Positions 16,064 to 25,130 of a stretch of 64,000 nucleotides of DNA are shown here, one piece after another (the stretch's first letter is position 1; the number at the start of each line of letters is the position of its first letter). The notes beneath the pieces are model-generated. The model had not been told where the DNA came from, did not search any database, and worked only from the letters and a program-made list of their open reading frames with translations. The stretch comes from JAFDWI01 sp964595905 (GTDB lineage: Bacteria; Actinomycetota; Acidimicrobiia; Acidimicrobiales; Iamiaceae). The DNA lies in the NCBI GenBank assembly GCA_964595905.1, contig CAZQSU010000002.1, positions 6,580 through 70,579 of the forward strand, given 5' to 3'. A program made the translations under genes and the position numbers.

Positions 16064-16927
16064 TCAGGCGACCGGAACGGTGAGGTCGCGGGCGGCGACG
16101 GTCTCGGCGACGTCGTGCACGCGCACCACCGAGGCGCCGTGGCGCCAGGCCCACACGGCGGTCGCGATCGACGCCTCGAGGCGCTCGGTGACCGGCGCGG
16201 CAAGGGTGCGCGACGCGTCGGCGCCGGGGGCGGCGTCCAGGGCCGACGAGCCGTCGGCCTGCGCGGTCAGACGTCCGAACGACGACTTGCGGCTCGTGCC
16301 GACCACCACCGGATGGCCGGTCGCGACGAACACGTCGAGGTGACGCAACAGGCTCAGGTTGTGGTCGGTGGTCTTCCCGAAGCCGATCCCCGGGTCGATC
16401 CACACCTCGGACACGCCGCGCGCCACTCCCGCTTCGGCCCGTTCGATCAGGAAGTCGTGGACCTCGGCCACCACGTCGTCGTACCGGGGTCGCTCCTGCA
16501 TGGTCCTGGGGGTCCCCTGCATGTGCATGCACACCCACACGCAGTCGTGGCGCGCGGCGATCTCCGCGAGCACCAACGAGCCGGAGACGTCGTTGACGAT
16601 CGTCGCCCCGGCCACGGCCGCGGCCTCGGCGACCTCGGGAGTCATCGTGTCGACCGAGACCCGCACCTGCGGGGCCAACGCCTCCACCACGGGCACCACC
16701 CGGGCCGTCTCGGTGGCGGCGCCGACCGGTTCGGCGCCGGGCCGCGTCGACTCGCCACCGACATCGATGATGTCGGCCCCGGCGGCGACGAGTTCCCGCG
16801 CATGCACGATCGCCGATTCGGGGTCGGGCCAGCACCCGCCGTCGGAGAACGAATCGGGGGTCACGTTGACGACCCCCATGACCAGCGGCTGCACCGCGGG
16901 TGAGTGTAGTGCCGCGTCAGGCAACAT
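16064..16927 (-). CDS. folP: dihydropteroate synthase
   Basis: The 287-residue TIM-barrel enzyme condenses p-aminobenzoate with hydroxymethyl-dihydropterin pyrophosphate in folate synthesis. It shows VMGVVNVTPDSFSDGG, the pterin-binding DIIDVGGESTRPGA, IVNDVSG, DPGIGFGKTTDHNLSLL and GTSRKS, all diagnostic of DHPS. The ATG at 16927 gives a normal N-terminus; an in-frame start 18 codons upstream is possible. It lies leftward, 3.6 kb from folE; other folate genes (folB, folK) are not adjacent. The last 80 bases before it are unremarkable. Confidence 0.93.
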   Translation of the reverse strand: MLPDAALHSPAVQPLVMGVVNVTPDSFSDGGCWPDPESAIVHARELVAAGADIIDVGGESTRPGAEPVGAATETARVVPVVEALAPQVRVSVDTMTPEVAEAAAVAGATIVNDVSGSLVLAEIAARHDCVWVCMHMQGTPRTMQERPRYDDVVAEVHDFLIERAEAGVARGVSEVWIDPGIGFGKTTDHNLSLLRHLDVFVATGHPVVVGTSRKSSFGRLTAQADGSSALDAAPGADASRTLAAPVTERLEASIATAVWAWRHGASVVRVHDVAETVAARDLTVPVA

Positions 16928-17008
16928 GTGCCCACTGGCAGGACGGCCCTTGTCGCGCCCGACGCTCAGACGAAGGCGCACACGCCATGCATCAGATCGG
17001 CGATCCGA

Positions 17009-18688
17009 TCAGCCGGAGGGTCGGTCGACCGTCATCGTCACCACCACGCCTCCGGTCCGCCGGGCCGGGTCGGTCTCGGGCGGCGTCCCACTCGACCGGG
17101 CGATGACACGGGTGCCCGGGCCCCTCGGTCGACGATCGGTGCCGTCGATCGAAATCGTGACGTCGGTCGTGCGGTCGCCGCAGCGCGGGATCGCACTCCG
17201 CTTCAACGACAGGATCTGCGTTCGACACACCGGCACCCCCGCGTCGTCGAGCGCGACGGCCAGAGCCGACAGGTACGGGAACATCGCGTTCTCCCGCGCG
17301 AGCCTGACGGTGCCGCGGCCCTTCACGGCCTCGATGACCGTCCGGTCGAACATGCGGCTCGTGCGACGCTGGAAATCCGTCCCCATCGTGGGGGCGGGAT
17401 TCGGCGTGTGCGTGAAGGTCAGCGCGGCGAGCACGACGGCGAGCCCGACGGCGACGGGGCGGAACCCGTGGAGCGACGCCGGCGGCAACGCCCTGATCAG
17501 CGCGAACGCGATCGCGAACGTGACGAACAGGGTGCTCGGCCACAGGGGAAGGACATAGAGACCGAGTGGCGTTCCGGCGAAGTTGTACCAGGTCGCGAAG
17601 AACACGACGACCGCGAGGGCGACGCCGCAGAACGCCGCCCGGTCCCGCCGTCTGAACGAGACGTACCCGGCGGCCACCACCAGGAGACCGAGCGCGATCG
17701 TCACCGCGAAGATCGTCGACTCCGACGGCGGCTCGGTCACCCGCGAGACGCTGCCACGCAGCCAGAAGTGCGGCGGGCTGTACAACTGCACCGTGTAGGG
17801 ATAGGCCCAGGCCAGTTTCGCAAGCGGATCGAGACGAGAGGCCGTAGCCGCCCGGTACAGGTTCGTGAGGTTCCCGTCGGACGACGTGACCTGCTGGACG
17901 ATCGACGGCACCCACATGACGACGCCGACGGCCACGGCGAGGAGCCACGCTCGGATCGATCGACGCTTCCGTTCCGGCCAGGCCGCCTCGTCGGCCTTTC
18001 GGTCACGCAGGACGACGACCACCCAGGAACCCAGTGCGGCGATGCCGATGGAGGGGACGATCCGGGTCAGTTGCAGGTGGTCGAGCACCAGGAAGCTGGC
18101 CGAGAGTGCGAGCCAGGGCAGCGCCCGTTCGTCGCCGGTCGCAACGACCCAGGCGATGAACACGAACGCCGCGAACGCGATCACCACCGCGACGATCGGC
18201 ACCGGAGTGAACGTGCTGGCAAGGCCCAGCGACCAACTGAACGCGGCCAGGACCAACAGCACGCCGACCCCGGCACCGACACCGAAGCGACGCTTGGCCA
18301 ACCATCCGGCCAGCACGTACCACAGGGCATTCAGCACGGCCATCGACAACAGCGGGCCCCACCGGGTGCCCAGCACGCGGATCGGAACCGACATCCACCA
18401 CAGCTGCCACGGTCCCGGGAAGAAGGTCGGGGTGTCGATCCAGGTGCTCGACATGTAGGCGTACATCCCGATCAGCGACGGATCCGAGCTCAGGGCGTAC
18501 TTCGCACGCAGCACAGTCGACGCTCCGTCGTTGGTGGGGATCCACCCTCTCGATCCGGCCACGACCGCTCCGATCAGCATCGGCAGGACCGTCAGCGCCG
18601 CGACCGCCCAGAAGATCCAGCGGTCGCGACCGGCCGGATCACGGTCGACGAGTTCGGGGGACGGTTGGACGGCGGACGCGTCGTGCAC
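17009..18688 (-). CDS. multi-spanning membrane protein, GT-C-like
   Basis: The 559-residue protein has about ten hydrophobic helices beginning at IFWAVAALTVLPMLIGAVVAG. The first extracytoplasmic loop (SRGWIPTNDGASTVLRAKYALSS) carries an acidic residue. A soluble C-terminal domain follows from about residue 410. This layout resembles GT-C membrane glycosyltransferases that use polyprenyl-phosphate sugars, but no family signature is secure. The C-terminus (KGRGTVRLAREN, VPVCRTQILSLKRSAIPRCG) has three cysteines that could form a disulfide outside the cell. It stands alone between folP and the S15-type hydrolase. Confidence 0.65.
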   Translation of the reverse strand: MHDASAVQPSPELVDRDPAGRDRWIFWAVAALTVLPMLIGAVVAGSRGWIPTNDGASTVLRAKYALSSDPSLIGMYAYMSSTWIDTPTFFPGPWQLWWMSVPIRVLGTRWGPLLSMAVLNALWYVLAGWLAKRRFGVGAGVGVLLVLAAFSWSLGLASTFTPVPIVAVVIAFAAFVFIAWVVATGDERALPWLALSASFLVLDHLQLTRIVPSIGIAALGSWVVVVLRDRKADEAAWPERKRRSIRAWLLAVAVGVVMWVPSIVQQVTSSDGNLTNLYRAATASRLDPLAKLAWAYPYTVQLYSPPHFWLRGSVSRVTEPPSESTIFAVTIALGLLVVAAGYVSFRRRDRAAFCGVALAVVVFFATWYNFAGTPLGLYVLPLWPSTLFVTFAIAFALIRALPPASLHGFRPVAVGLAVVLAALTFTHTPNPAPTMGTDFQRRTSRMFDRTVIEAVKGRGTVRLARENAMFPYLSALAVALDDAGVPVCRTQILSLKRSAIPRCGDRTTDVTISIDGTDRRPRGPGTRVIARSSGTPPETDPARRTGGVVVTMTVDRPSG

Positions 18689-18809
18689 GTGTGCGAATTC
18701 CCGGTTCGGGCCTCGGCCCGTGAGGCCACCTGGCGAGCGGGGCGAGCAGCGGGCCCCGTAACCCTAGTGCCGCGTCGAGGAACGTTCGTGCCGTCGGCGT
18801 GCCGTGCCG

Positions 18810-18828
18810 CGCCGCGTCCACCGCGGCG
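18810..18828 (-). terminator. hairpin after the S15-type hydrolase gene
   Basis: CGCCGCG and CGCGGCG form a perfect 7-bp stem with loop TCCAC, 12 bases past the leftward hydrolase stop. No T-run follows, so it is a candidate intrinsic terminator of the high-GC type. Confidence 0.4.
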
Positions 18829-18839
18829 TCCCGCCCGGA

Positions 18840-20576
18840 TCAGTCAGCGACGGTCGGGATGCTCAATTCGATCCGGGAGAAGTCGACGTCGCCACCCATC
18901 TGGGGCACCGCGTACGCGACCGTCGAGGCCACGAGTTGCAGGGTGAGCTTCGCGTCCTTCCCCGCCGCGAACGCGAGGTCCTCCATCGCGACGTCGGCCC
19001 GGTGCAGGAGGCCGTCGCAGGTGATCTCGATGGGGGTGATCTGGTTCCCGACCACCCGTCCGGTCGCGTCGTCGACGAGCTGGGCGAAGATCCGCGTCGG
19101 CTTGGTCGCCGGCGCATCGAGGTTGCACGTGTAACCCAGGTCGAGCTGTGGCGCACCCAGCAGGAGCCGGCGACCGGCCCCGGCGAGGGGTACCGGCATC
19201 TCGAGTGCCTCGGACGCCTTCGCGGGCGTGATCTTGGCCGCCACCGAGCCGATCAGGTCGCCCTTGGCCACCTCGGTCACCGGGCCCGAGCCGCCTTCGG
19301 GCTGCAACCGGAGCGTGCCCCGGTCGGCGAACGCGAACACGGGCGTGCCGGCGTCGGCCGCGGGGAACCCGTCGAAGGTGTGGACCTTGCCGGTCTGATC
19401 GGTCGTCTGGAACGCCGGGACCGGATCGGCACGGGTGTCGCCGTCCAAATAGCGGGCGAGCCATCCCAGCACCGCGTCACGCACGTAGCCGTCGGGGTCC
19501 GGCGGATCGTTGCACGCCCCGTGACCGCCGCAGTACCACGTCATCGCCAACGGAATCCCGTTCGCCGAGAGCGCCACGTAGTTGCGTACCCCCTCCGACA
19601 GGGGGAACAGGTTGTCGACCGTGCCCTGGACGATCAACGTAGGCACGTGGATCTTCGACAGCACGTCGTCGGGGCCGCGATCGAGGAACCACTTCCGGTC
19701 GTCCTGGTCGAGCACGCCGGTCGACGACGCGTCGGCGCTCGCGCTGGTGACGTGCGGGTCGAGGTTCGCGTCGCTCGCGATCGAGACGAGCAGGTCGCCC
19801 CAACCGGCCTTGAACGTCTCGGCCGGATACAGGCTCGTCGCCAGGGAGTTCCAGGCGATCGTCGGCGTGATCACGTCGACCCGGCAATCCGTGGCGGCGG
19901 TGACGAACTGGATCCCACCGCCGTAGGACATGCCCACCATGCCCACGCGGGGATTGCCCGGGGCATCGAGTTCGACGCCCTGCCGGCCGGCGATCCAGTC
20001 GATCAGTGCCGAGACGTCCTTCGCCTCGTAGGAGGCACTGTCGACGGTCACCGTGCCGGTCGACTCACCGAAGCCCCGCGGGTCCCAGGTGGCGACGTTG
20101 TAGCCGGCCGCGTGCAGCGACCCGATGGTGACCACACTCTGGGGGCCGACCTTGGCGTCCGGGTCGGCGTCGGTGTCGCCACCCATGCCCCAACCGGGTC
20201 CCATCAGCACCGTCGGGACCCGCCGGTCGCCCGATCCGGCACGGGGAAACCAGTGGATGCGGATCGTGGTCCCGTCGAACGACGTGAGGTCGAAGTCGCT
20301 CTTCGACCCCTTCACCGGTTTCGCTTCCGGCGGGGCATCGACCTTCCGATCGCATTTCGGTGCCGTCCAGTCGACGCCCGGGTTCGACCCGGCCGACCCT
20401 GGGGCGGTCGTCGACGGCGCGGTCGTCGTCGACGCGGCCTTCGAACCGCCGGAGGAGCACCCCGAGACGACGAGCACCACCGCCGCGAGCACGACCGGGC
20501 CGACCCGTCGGACCCAGCCGTGACCACCCCGGAGGGGATCCGCACCGAGACGGTCGCCGTGTGCGGTGCGTGTCAT
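18840..20576 (-). CDS. CocE/NonD family (peptidase S15-type) lipoprotein hydrolase
   Basis: The 578-residue exported lipoprotein has a signal peptide with lipobox VSGC (Cys40) and a Ser/Thr/Ala linker. The alpha/beta hydrolase domain follows, with the oxyanion-side GPGWGMGGD, the nucleophile Ser217 in GMSYGGG, and a possible acid and base in GTVDNLFP and GGHGACND. The remaining C-terminal part is the beta-jelly-roll seen in X-Pro dipeptidyl-peptidase and cocaine-esterase relatives. It would hydrolyse esters or amides outside the membrane. The ATG overlaps the folE stop as ATGA, so it is co-translated with a folate gene, an odd pairing without an obvious metabolic link. Confidence 0.82.
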   Translation of the reverse strand: MTRTAHGDRLGADPLRGGHGWVRRVGPVVLAAVVLVVSGCSSGGSKAASTTTAPSTTAPGSAGSNPGVDWTAPKCDRKVDAPPEAKPVKGSKSDFDLTSFDGTTIRIHWFPRAGSGDRRVPTVLMGPGWGMGGDTDADPDAKVGPQSVVTIGSLHAAGYNVATWDPRGFGESTGTVTVDSASYEAKDVSALIDWIAGRQGVELDAPGNPRVGMVGMSYGGGIQFVTAATDCRVDVITPTIAWNSLATSLYPAETFKAGWGDLLVSIASDANLDPHVTSASADASSTGVLDQDDRKWFLDRGPDDVLSKIHVPTLIVQGTVDNLFPLSEGVRNYVALSANGIPLAMTWYCGGHGACNDPPDPDGYVRDAVLGWLARYLDGDTRADPVPAFQTTDQTGKVHTFDGFPAADAGTPVFAFADRGTLRLQPEGGSGPVTEVAKGDLIGSVAAKITPAKASEALEMPVPLAGAGRRLLLGAPQLDLGYTCNLDAPATKPTRIFAQLVDDATGRVVGNQITPIEITCDGLLHRADVAMEDLAFAAGKDAKLTLQLVASTVAYAVPQMGGDVDFSRIELSIPTVAD

Positions 20577-21190
20577 GACGGATGCACGAAGCGCATCGCC
20601 TCGTGCCGGGTCGATTCGTTCGTGCGGAACAGCCCACGCACCGCAGAGGTCACCGTCGTGGCCCCCGGCTTGCGGACGCCGCGCATCGACATGCACAGGT
20701 GTTCGGCTTCGATCACGACCATCACCCCTCTCGGTTGCAGTGTCGCCTCGAGCGCGTCGGCGATCTGGCTCGTGAGCCGCTCCTGGACCTGCGGGCGTCG
20801 GGCGTACCCCTCGACCAGCCGGGCCAGTTTCGACAGGCCCGTCACCCGCCCGTCGCCGTTGGGGATGTAGGCGACATGGGCCTTGCCGATCCAGGGCAGC
20901 AGATGGTGCTCGCAGCACGAGTACATCGGAATGTCGCGCACCATCACCATCTCGTCGTGGCCGGCCTCGAAGGTGACCTCCAGGTGACGGGCCGGGTCCT
21001 CGCGCAGCCCCGAGAAGATCTCGGCGTACATGCGGGCGACCCGGGCCGGGGTGTCACGCAGGCCGTCACGCGACGGGTCCTCGCCGACGGCGAGGAGGAT
21101 CTCGGTGACTGCGTCACGGATACGCGCCTCGTCGACGGGAGGCGGCGCGGCGGTGTCGGGCGCGGGCCGGACGGCGTCGACGTCGCTCAC
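20573..21190 (-). CDS. folE: GTP cyclohydrolase I
   Basis: The 205-residue enzyme opens GTP to dihydroneopterin triphosphate, the first step of folate synthesis. It shows LLAVGEDPSRDGLRDTPARVARMY, the zinc and active-site CEHHLLPWIGKAHVAYIP, GLSKLARLVE and RPQVQERLTSQIADAL. EAEHLCMSMRGVRKPG contains the second metal cysteine. The GTG start at 21190 overlaps the hpt stop as GTGA. The gene follows tilS-hpt directly; in many actinobacteria ftsH lies between hpt and folE, and it is absent here. Confidence 0.95.
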   Translation of the reverse strand: MSDVDAVRPAPDTAAPPPVDEARIRDAVTEILLAVGEDPSRDGLRDTPARVARMYAEIFSGLREDPARHLEVTFEAGHDEMVMVRDIPMYSCCEHHLLPWIGKAHVAYIPNGDGRVTGLSKLARLVEGYARRPQVQERLTSQIADALEATLQPRGVMVVIEAEHLCMSMRGVRKPGATTVTSAVRGLFRTNESTRHEAMRFVHPS

Positions 21191-21798
21191 GGGTCCTCCG
21201 CGACGGTGCGCACGTCGGGCAGGTTGCGGTACCGCTCACCGTGATCGAGTCCGTAGCCGATCACGAAGTCCGAGGGGATCCTGAACCCCTCGTAGCGCAG
21301 GCCCGGGTCGACCCGCTGCAGGCCTTCACGCACCAACAGGGCGCACACCTCGAGGCTCGCGGGCTGGCGCGCCTTGAGGTTCTTGCGCAGATACCGCAGG
21401 GTCAGCCCGGTGTCGACGATGTCCTCGACGAGGATCACATGGCGGTCAGACAGGTCGGCGTCGAGATCCTTCACGATCCGCACCACCCCACTCGTACGGG
21501 TCGCGCTGCCGTACGACGACACGGCCATGAAGTCGATCTCGGTGTCGACCCCGATGGAGCGGACCAGATCGGCGAGGAACACGAACGCGCCCTTGAGGAC
21601 CCCCACGAGCACCAGCGGACGATCGTCGAGGACGTCCGCGTAGTCGACGGTGATCTGCCGTCCGAGCTCGGCGACGCGGGTGGCGAGTTGCTCCGCGGTC
21701 ACCACCGTGACACCGAGGGACCCGTCCGTCGGCGCCGTCCGGCGCGCCGGGTTCGTCTCGGCCGACGAGTTCGTTGCACCGGGGTCGAGGACGCTCAT
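21187..21798 (-). CDS. hpt: hypoxanthine phosphoribosyltransferase
   Basis: The 203-residue purine salvage enzyme transfers phosphoribose from PRPP to hypoxanthine or guanine. Visible motifs are LVLVGVLKGAFVFLADL, DFMAVSSYG, the PRPP-binding VILVEDIVDTGLTL and the C-terminal PDFVIGYGLD-like segment (PSDFVIGYGLDHGERYRNLP). A non-conserved N-terminal 25 residues precede the domain. The ATG at 21798 overlaps the tilS stop (ATGA). The tilS-hpt order is widely conserved in bacteria. Confidence 0.95.
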   Translation of the reverse strand: MSVLDPGATNSSAETNPARRTAPTDGSLGVTVVTAEQLATRVAELGRQITVDYADVLDDRPLVLVGVLKGAFVFLADLVRSIGVDTEIDFMAVSSYGSATRTSGVVRIVKDLDADLSDRHVILVEDIVDTGLTLRYLRKNLKARQPASLEVCALLVREGLQRVDPGLRYEGFRIPSDFVIGYGLDHGERYRNLPDVRTVAEDP

Positions 21799-22760
21799 GC
21801 CGGCTTCATGTTGCCACGTCCGGACCCTTCGGTCGGCGTCGACGTCGCCACGTCGGTGTCGTCGCGGCGTTCGAGTCGCAGTGTCTGGCGGGTCCGTGCG
21901 ACCCGGGACCCACCGGCCAGCTCGGTCGCCACGGCCAGGCCGTGCACTACCTCGAGGACCCGGTCGATCTCGGCCGCATCCGGGGCGTACCCGCCGTGCA
22001 CCGGGGCGAGCCACGTTCGTAGGCGGCGCTTGGCGAGCGGTTCGGGTGCCGCGGCGAGCGCGTGGGCATCGGTCGGATCCAGCCGAGCGGCCGCTTCGTC
22101 GAGGAGGCGATCGTCCGCGGCGATCAGATCGGCCGTGCGGGTGAGCAGCACGGCGGTGTCGCGACCCGAGACGTCGTCGAGCAGTGGAATGACCTCGTGT
22201 CGTACGCGGTTCCGGGCGAATCGGCCATCGGTGTTGGACGCATCCTCGACGATGTCGATGCCCTCGGCCACACACAGCGCCTCGGTCTCGGATCGGCGGA
22301 GGCGCAACAGCGGCCGGCGGGGATCCGGCGGGGTCATCGCCGAGAAGCCGGCGGCTCCCGTACCCCGAAGCAGGTGCAACAGGATCGTCTCGGCCCGGTC
22401 GTCGAGCGTGTGACCGACGAGCGCGTGGGCCCCCAACACCCCGTACCGGGCGGCGCGGGCACGCGCCTCGAGGTTGGGGCCGTCGTCGAGATCGATCTTC
22501 ACGCTGCGGAAGGCCGCCCCGAAGCGCGTCGCGAGTGCGGCCACCCGATCGGCCTCGCACGAAGACCGGGCGCGCAGGCCATGGTCGACGTGCACCGCGG
22601 TCACCGCACAGCCGGACGCGACGGCCAGCACCAGCAGCGCCGACGAATCGGCTCCGCCCGACACCCCGAGCTCCACGGCCGTGCCCGGTGGGGGGAAGTC
22701 ACAGCGGGCCAGCAGGGTTTCGACCGGGCCTACGCTCACCCCGCGTGACGGTCGCGTCAT
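21795..22760 (-). CDS. tilS: tRNA(Ile)-lysidine synthase
   Basis: The 321-residue protein modifies the CAU-anticodon tRNA-Ile with lysine so that it reads AUA. The N-type ATP pyrophosphatase P-loop SGGADSS (34-40) is followed by AVHVDHGLR, GHTLDDRAETILLHLLRGTG and RFARNRVRHEVIPLL, all typical of TilS. It is short, lacking much of the C-terminal substrate-binding domain, as in other actinobacteria. It begins 32 bases after the metalloprotease stop and overlaps hpt at its end. Confidence 0.93.
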   Translation of the reverse strand: MTRPSRGVSVGPVETLLARCDFPPPGTAVELGVSGGADSSALLVLAVASGCAVTAVHVDHGLRARSSCEADRVAALATRFGAAFRSVKIDLDDGPNLEARARAARYGVLGAHALVGHTLDDRAETILLHLLRGTGAAGFSAMTPPDPRRPLLRLRRSETEALCVAEGIDIVEDASNTDGRFARNRVRHEVIPLLDDVSGRDTAVLLTRTADLIAADDRLLDEAAARLDPTDAHALAAAPEPLAKRRLRTWLAPVHGGYAPDAAEIDRVLEVVHGLAVATELAGGSRVARTRQTLRLERRDDTDVATSTPTEGSGRGNMKPA

Positions 22761-22791
22761 CGTGTCGAACGCGTCATCGGGTGCGTTCCCC

Positions 22792-23871
22792 TCAGACCGT
22801 GACGGCGGCCATCCGGTCCAGGCCCATCCGCTGCAGCCACACCTCGGGCGCCCGGATCTCGGCGAGCGTCGGCAGGTTCCCCGGGGCTTCGAACGCGCGG
22901 TCGAGTGCCGATCGACCGCCGACCTCCTCGACCGCTTCGATGAACTCCTCGCCCGCCTGGTACTGCTTCATCTTCGCTTCGAGACCGATGAGCTTCTGGA
23001 TCAGCTTCATCATCGGGTTCACGTCGTTGCGACGGGCGTGCAGGATCCGGTGGAAGCGTTCGCTGCTCGGGATCTCGGCCGCGCCGGCCCGGTTCATGGT
23101 GACGTCGCCGTGCCCCTCGAGCAGGCTCATCATCCCGCTCAGGTGATCGAGTGCCTCGCGTTGTTCGGGCGAGGCGAACAACACGGCGATCCCGCCGTCG
23201 TCGAGCGGATTGCGCCCCTTGCGGAACTCCTCCACCGCCAGGTTCAGGCCCCGCAGCACCCGCGACGGGTCGGGGTCGAGCGCCGAGAAGGTCGTCGACA
23301 CCAGACCGAGGAAGTGCTCGCGCAGCCACGGCACACCGGTGAACTGCGCCCGGTGGGTCAGCTCGTGCAACGCCAGCCAGAGTCGGAACTCGTCCGGCGG
23401 GAACCCGAACCGTCGTTCCAGACCGAGCACGTTCGGACCGACGAAGTAGACGATGTCCTGGTCCTCGGGGTTCTCGTCCTCGATGACCAGCAGGTCGTAC
23501 TGGCCCAGCACCCGCCGCGACATCCAGCCGAGGAACATGCCCAGCTCGGCGCCGGCCGCCCGACGGGCGAACGGCGCGGCCGGCCCCGCGGCCATGCGTT
23601 CGCCGAGTCGATCCGACAACGGACGGAGCAGGCGCCGGAACGACGCGACGTTCGCCCGCACCCAACCCGCACGGTCGGTGACCCGGGCCCGCGCCGGACC
23701 GGCTGCGCTCACCAGGCCGGTCTCGGCCGCGACCGCGGCCTCGGCCTGGGCCGCGAACCGTGTGAAGTCCGGCTGCAGCGACGCGTAGTGGTACGACTGC
23801 GAGAACGGCTCCCTGCCGACCGAACGGACGGCGACCGACTCCGCGGTCGACCAGTCGATCACCTCGACCAC
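22792..23871 (-). CDS. DUF2342-type zinc metalloprotease
   Basis: The 359-residue protein matches the actinobacterial zinc-dependent metalloprotease family once annotated as coenzyme F420-associated. It starts with VIDWSTAESVAVR and keeps GAELGMFLGWMSRRVLGQYDLL, VYFVGPNV and the HExxH motif at 169-173 (HELTHRAQFTGVPWLR). EGHGDVTMNRAG follows further on. The HELTH motif and EGH would bind zinc. It lies upstream of tilS, its usual neighbour in actinobacteria. Substrate unknown. Confidence 0.88.
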   Translation of the reverse strand: MVEVIDWSTAESVAVRSVGREPFSQSYHYASLQPDFTRFAAQAEAAVAAETGLVSAAGPARARVTDRAGWVRANVASFRRLLRPLSDRLGERMAAGPAAPFARRAAGAELGMFLGWMSRRVLGQYDLLVIEDENPEDQDIVYFVGPNVLGLERRFGFPPDEFRLWLALHELTHRAQFTGVPWLREHFLGLVSTTFSALDPDPSRVLRGLNLAVEEFRKGRNPLDDGGIAVLFASPEQREALDHLSGMMSLLEGHGDVTMNRAGAAEIPSSERFHRILHARRNDVNPMMKLIQKLIGLEAKMKQYQAGEEFIEAVEEVGGRSALDRAFEAPGNLPTLAEIRAPEVWLQRMGLDRMAAVTV

Positions 23872-23907
23872 GGCGACCGTCCTACTCGCAGCCTCGCACC
23901 GGAGACG

Positions 23908-24075
23908 TCAACGGCGTCGTGACGCACCCGGCAGTGGGAACCTACCGGGTGGGTACTGCGGCCGGACGACCTTGACGAGATACCCGACCCCGAGAGCGAC
24001 GACCAACAAGACCGCGCCGAGGGCCAGAAACGGTGCGATCCAGAAGGTCCAGACCACTGCTCCGAGTGCAACCAT
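23908..24075 (-). CDS. 55-residue single-pass membrane protein
   Basis: A small gene begins with ATG at 24075 and ends at 23908. The product has a long hydrophobic segment (GAVVWTFWIAPFLALGAVLL, continuing VVALGVGYLV) followed by a basic, proline-rich tail (KVVRPQYPPGRFPLPGASRRR). One membrane helix with a cytoplasmic positive tail is predicted. It sits between the anti-sigma gene and the metalloprotease, same strand. No function is recognised; codon use (C/G third positions) supports coding. Confidence 0.55.
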   Translation of the reverse strand: MVALGAVVWTFWIAPFLALGAVLLVVALGVGYLVKVVRPQYPPGRFPLPGASRRR

Positions 24076-24133
24076 GCCCGGAGCCTACCGCGCCGAACCG
24101 ATGCCGGTGCCAACCGGCCGGCCGAGGTCCCCT

Positions 24134-24529
24134 TCACCCGGACTGGTCACCTCCGACATCGTGCTCACAGTCGTGCAGGGCCCGCGCGACCCGCTCCCGC
24201 AGGGCCTCGGGCGCCTCACACTGGCAGGTGCGTGCCACCAACTGGCGCAACTCGACCTCGAAGTCGAAGGCCTCCAGACACGGCCCACACTCCTCGATGT
24301 GGACCCGGATGTCCGCGCGTCGCTCCTCGGTGATCTCGCCGTCGAGGTAGCCGTAGAGATCGCGCAGTGCCGAGCCGCAGTCGAGATGCAGCGACGCCTC
24401 CTCACCACCGACGCGGTCGGTCGGGCCGGCCACCGTGCCCGATGATGCGGTGTCGTCGGGCGTGCCACCACCGCGGCGGTCGCCGTCCGGCGCGTCGGTG
24501 GCCTCGTTCGTATCGGTGCGTTCGCTCAT
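24134..24529 (-). CDS. RsrA-like zinc anti-sigma factor
   Basis: The 131-residue protein has a disordered N-terminal 45 residues and then the ZAS domain with Cys51, His77, Cys81 and Cys84 (HIEECGPC is the HxxxCxxC core). RsrA-type proteins hold a SigR-type sigma factor inactive until disulfide stress oxidises the cysteines and releases zinc. It follows the sigma gene with an ATGA overlap, the normal arrangement. The spacing fits a redox-sensing anti-sigma; direct evidence for thiol sensing is lacking. Confidence 0.87.
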   Translation of the reverse strand: MSERTDTNEATDAPDGDRRGGGTPDDTASSGTVAGPTDRVGGEEASLHLDCGSALRDLYGYLDGEITEERRADIRVHIEECGPCLEAFDFEVELRQLVARTCQCEAPEALRERVARALHDCEHDVGGDQSG

Positions 24530-25119
24530 GATGATGCTGGTTCCTTGGGGGCGAAGCGTTCTCCGGCCAGTCCCCGATCGACGGCAAAGTCGTACAACGC
24601 CTTCTGCAGCGCTTTTCTTCCCCGGTGCAGACGGCTCATCACCGTACCGATCGGAATGTCGAGGATCTCGGCGATCTCTGCATAGGAGAACCCCTCGACG
24701 TCGGCGAGCAGCACCGCGATCCGGAAGTTCTCCGACAGCGACTCCAGCGCCTCGGTGATCTCGGCGTCGCCGAGACGGCTCATCAGGTCGTCCTCGGCAC
24801 TCGTGCCGAGCCCGTCGCCGGGCGCGTCGTGCACCCGGTGGTACAGGTAGAGGTCCTCGACGTCGTCGAGGTCGGTCTCGATGGGTCGTCGCTGCTTGGC
24901 CCGGTAACTGTTGATGAACGTGTTGGTCAGGATGCGGTACATCCAGGCCTTGAGGTTGGTGCCCTCGGTGAACCCACCGAAGCCGCGGTAGGCCCGCAGG
25001 TACGCCTCCTGGACCAGATCCTCGGCGTCGGCCGGATTCCTGGTCATGCGCAACGCCGCCGAGTACAGCGACGACATCAACGGCATCGCGAGATCGGCGA
25101 AGTCTGCCTGGTCGGCCAT
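24526..25119 (-). CDS. sigR: SigR/SigH-type ECF sigma factor
   Basis: The 197-residue sigma factor closely follows the actinobacterial SigR/SigH pattern. Region 2 reads YSAALRMTRNPADAEDLVQEAYLRAYRGF and GTNLKAWMYRILTNTFINSYR; region 4 reads FRIAVLLADVEGFSYAEIAEILDIPIGTVMSRLHRGRKALQKAL. In other actinobacteria this factor drives thioredoxin, mycothiol and protein-quality genes under thiol stress. It overlaps its RsrA partner and begins 12 bases downstream of holB, so it is probably in one transcript with holB as well as having its own promoter. Confidence 0.9.
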   Translation of the reverse strand: MADQADFADLAMPLMSSLYSAALRMTRNPADAEDLVQEAYLRAYRGFGGFTEGTNLKAWMYRILTNTFINSYRAKQRRPIETDLDDVEDLYLYHRVHDAPGDGLGTSAEDDLMSRLGDAEITEALESLSENFRIAVLLADVEGFSYAEIAEILDIPIGTVMSRLHRGRKALQKALYDFAVDRGLAGERFAPKEPASS

Positions 25120-25130
25120 GACCTTGGACC

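Noticed and set aside
15678..16343. Plus-strand ORF of about 220 codons over the folP and GAF-ANTAR region
   Set aside because: It overlaps clear genes on the other strand and its Ser/Arg/His-rich product has no family features.
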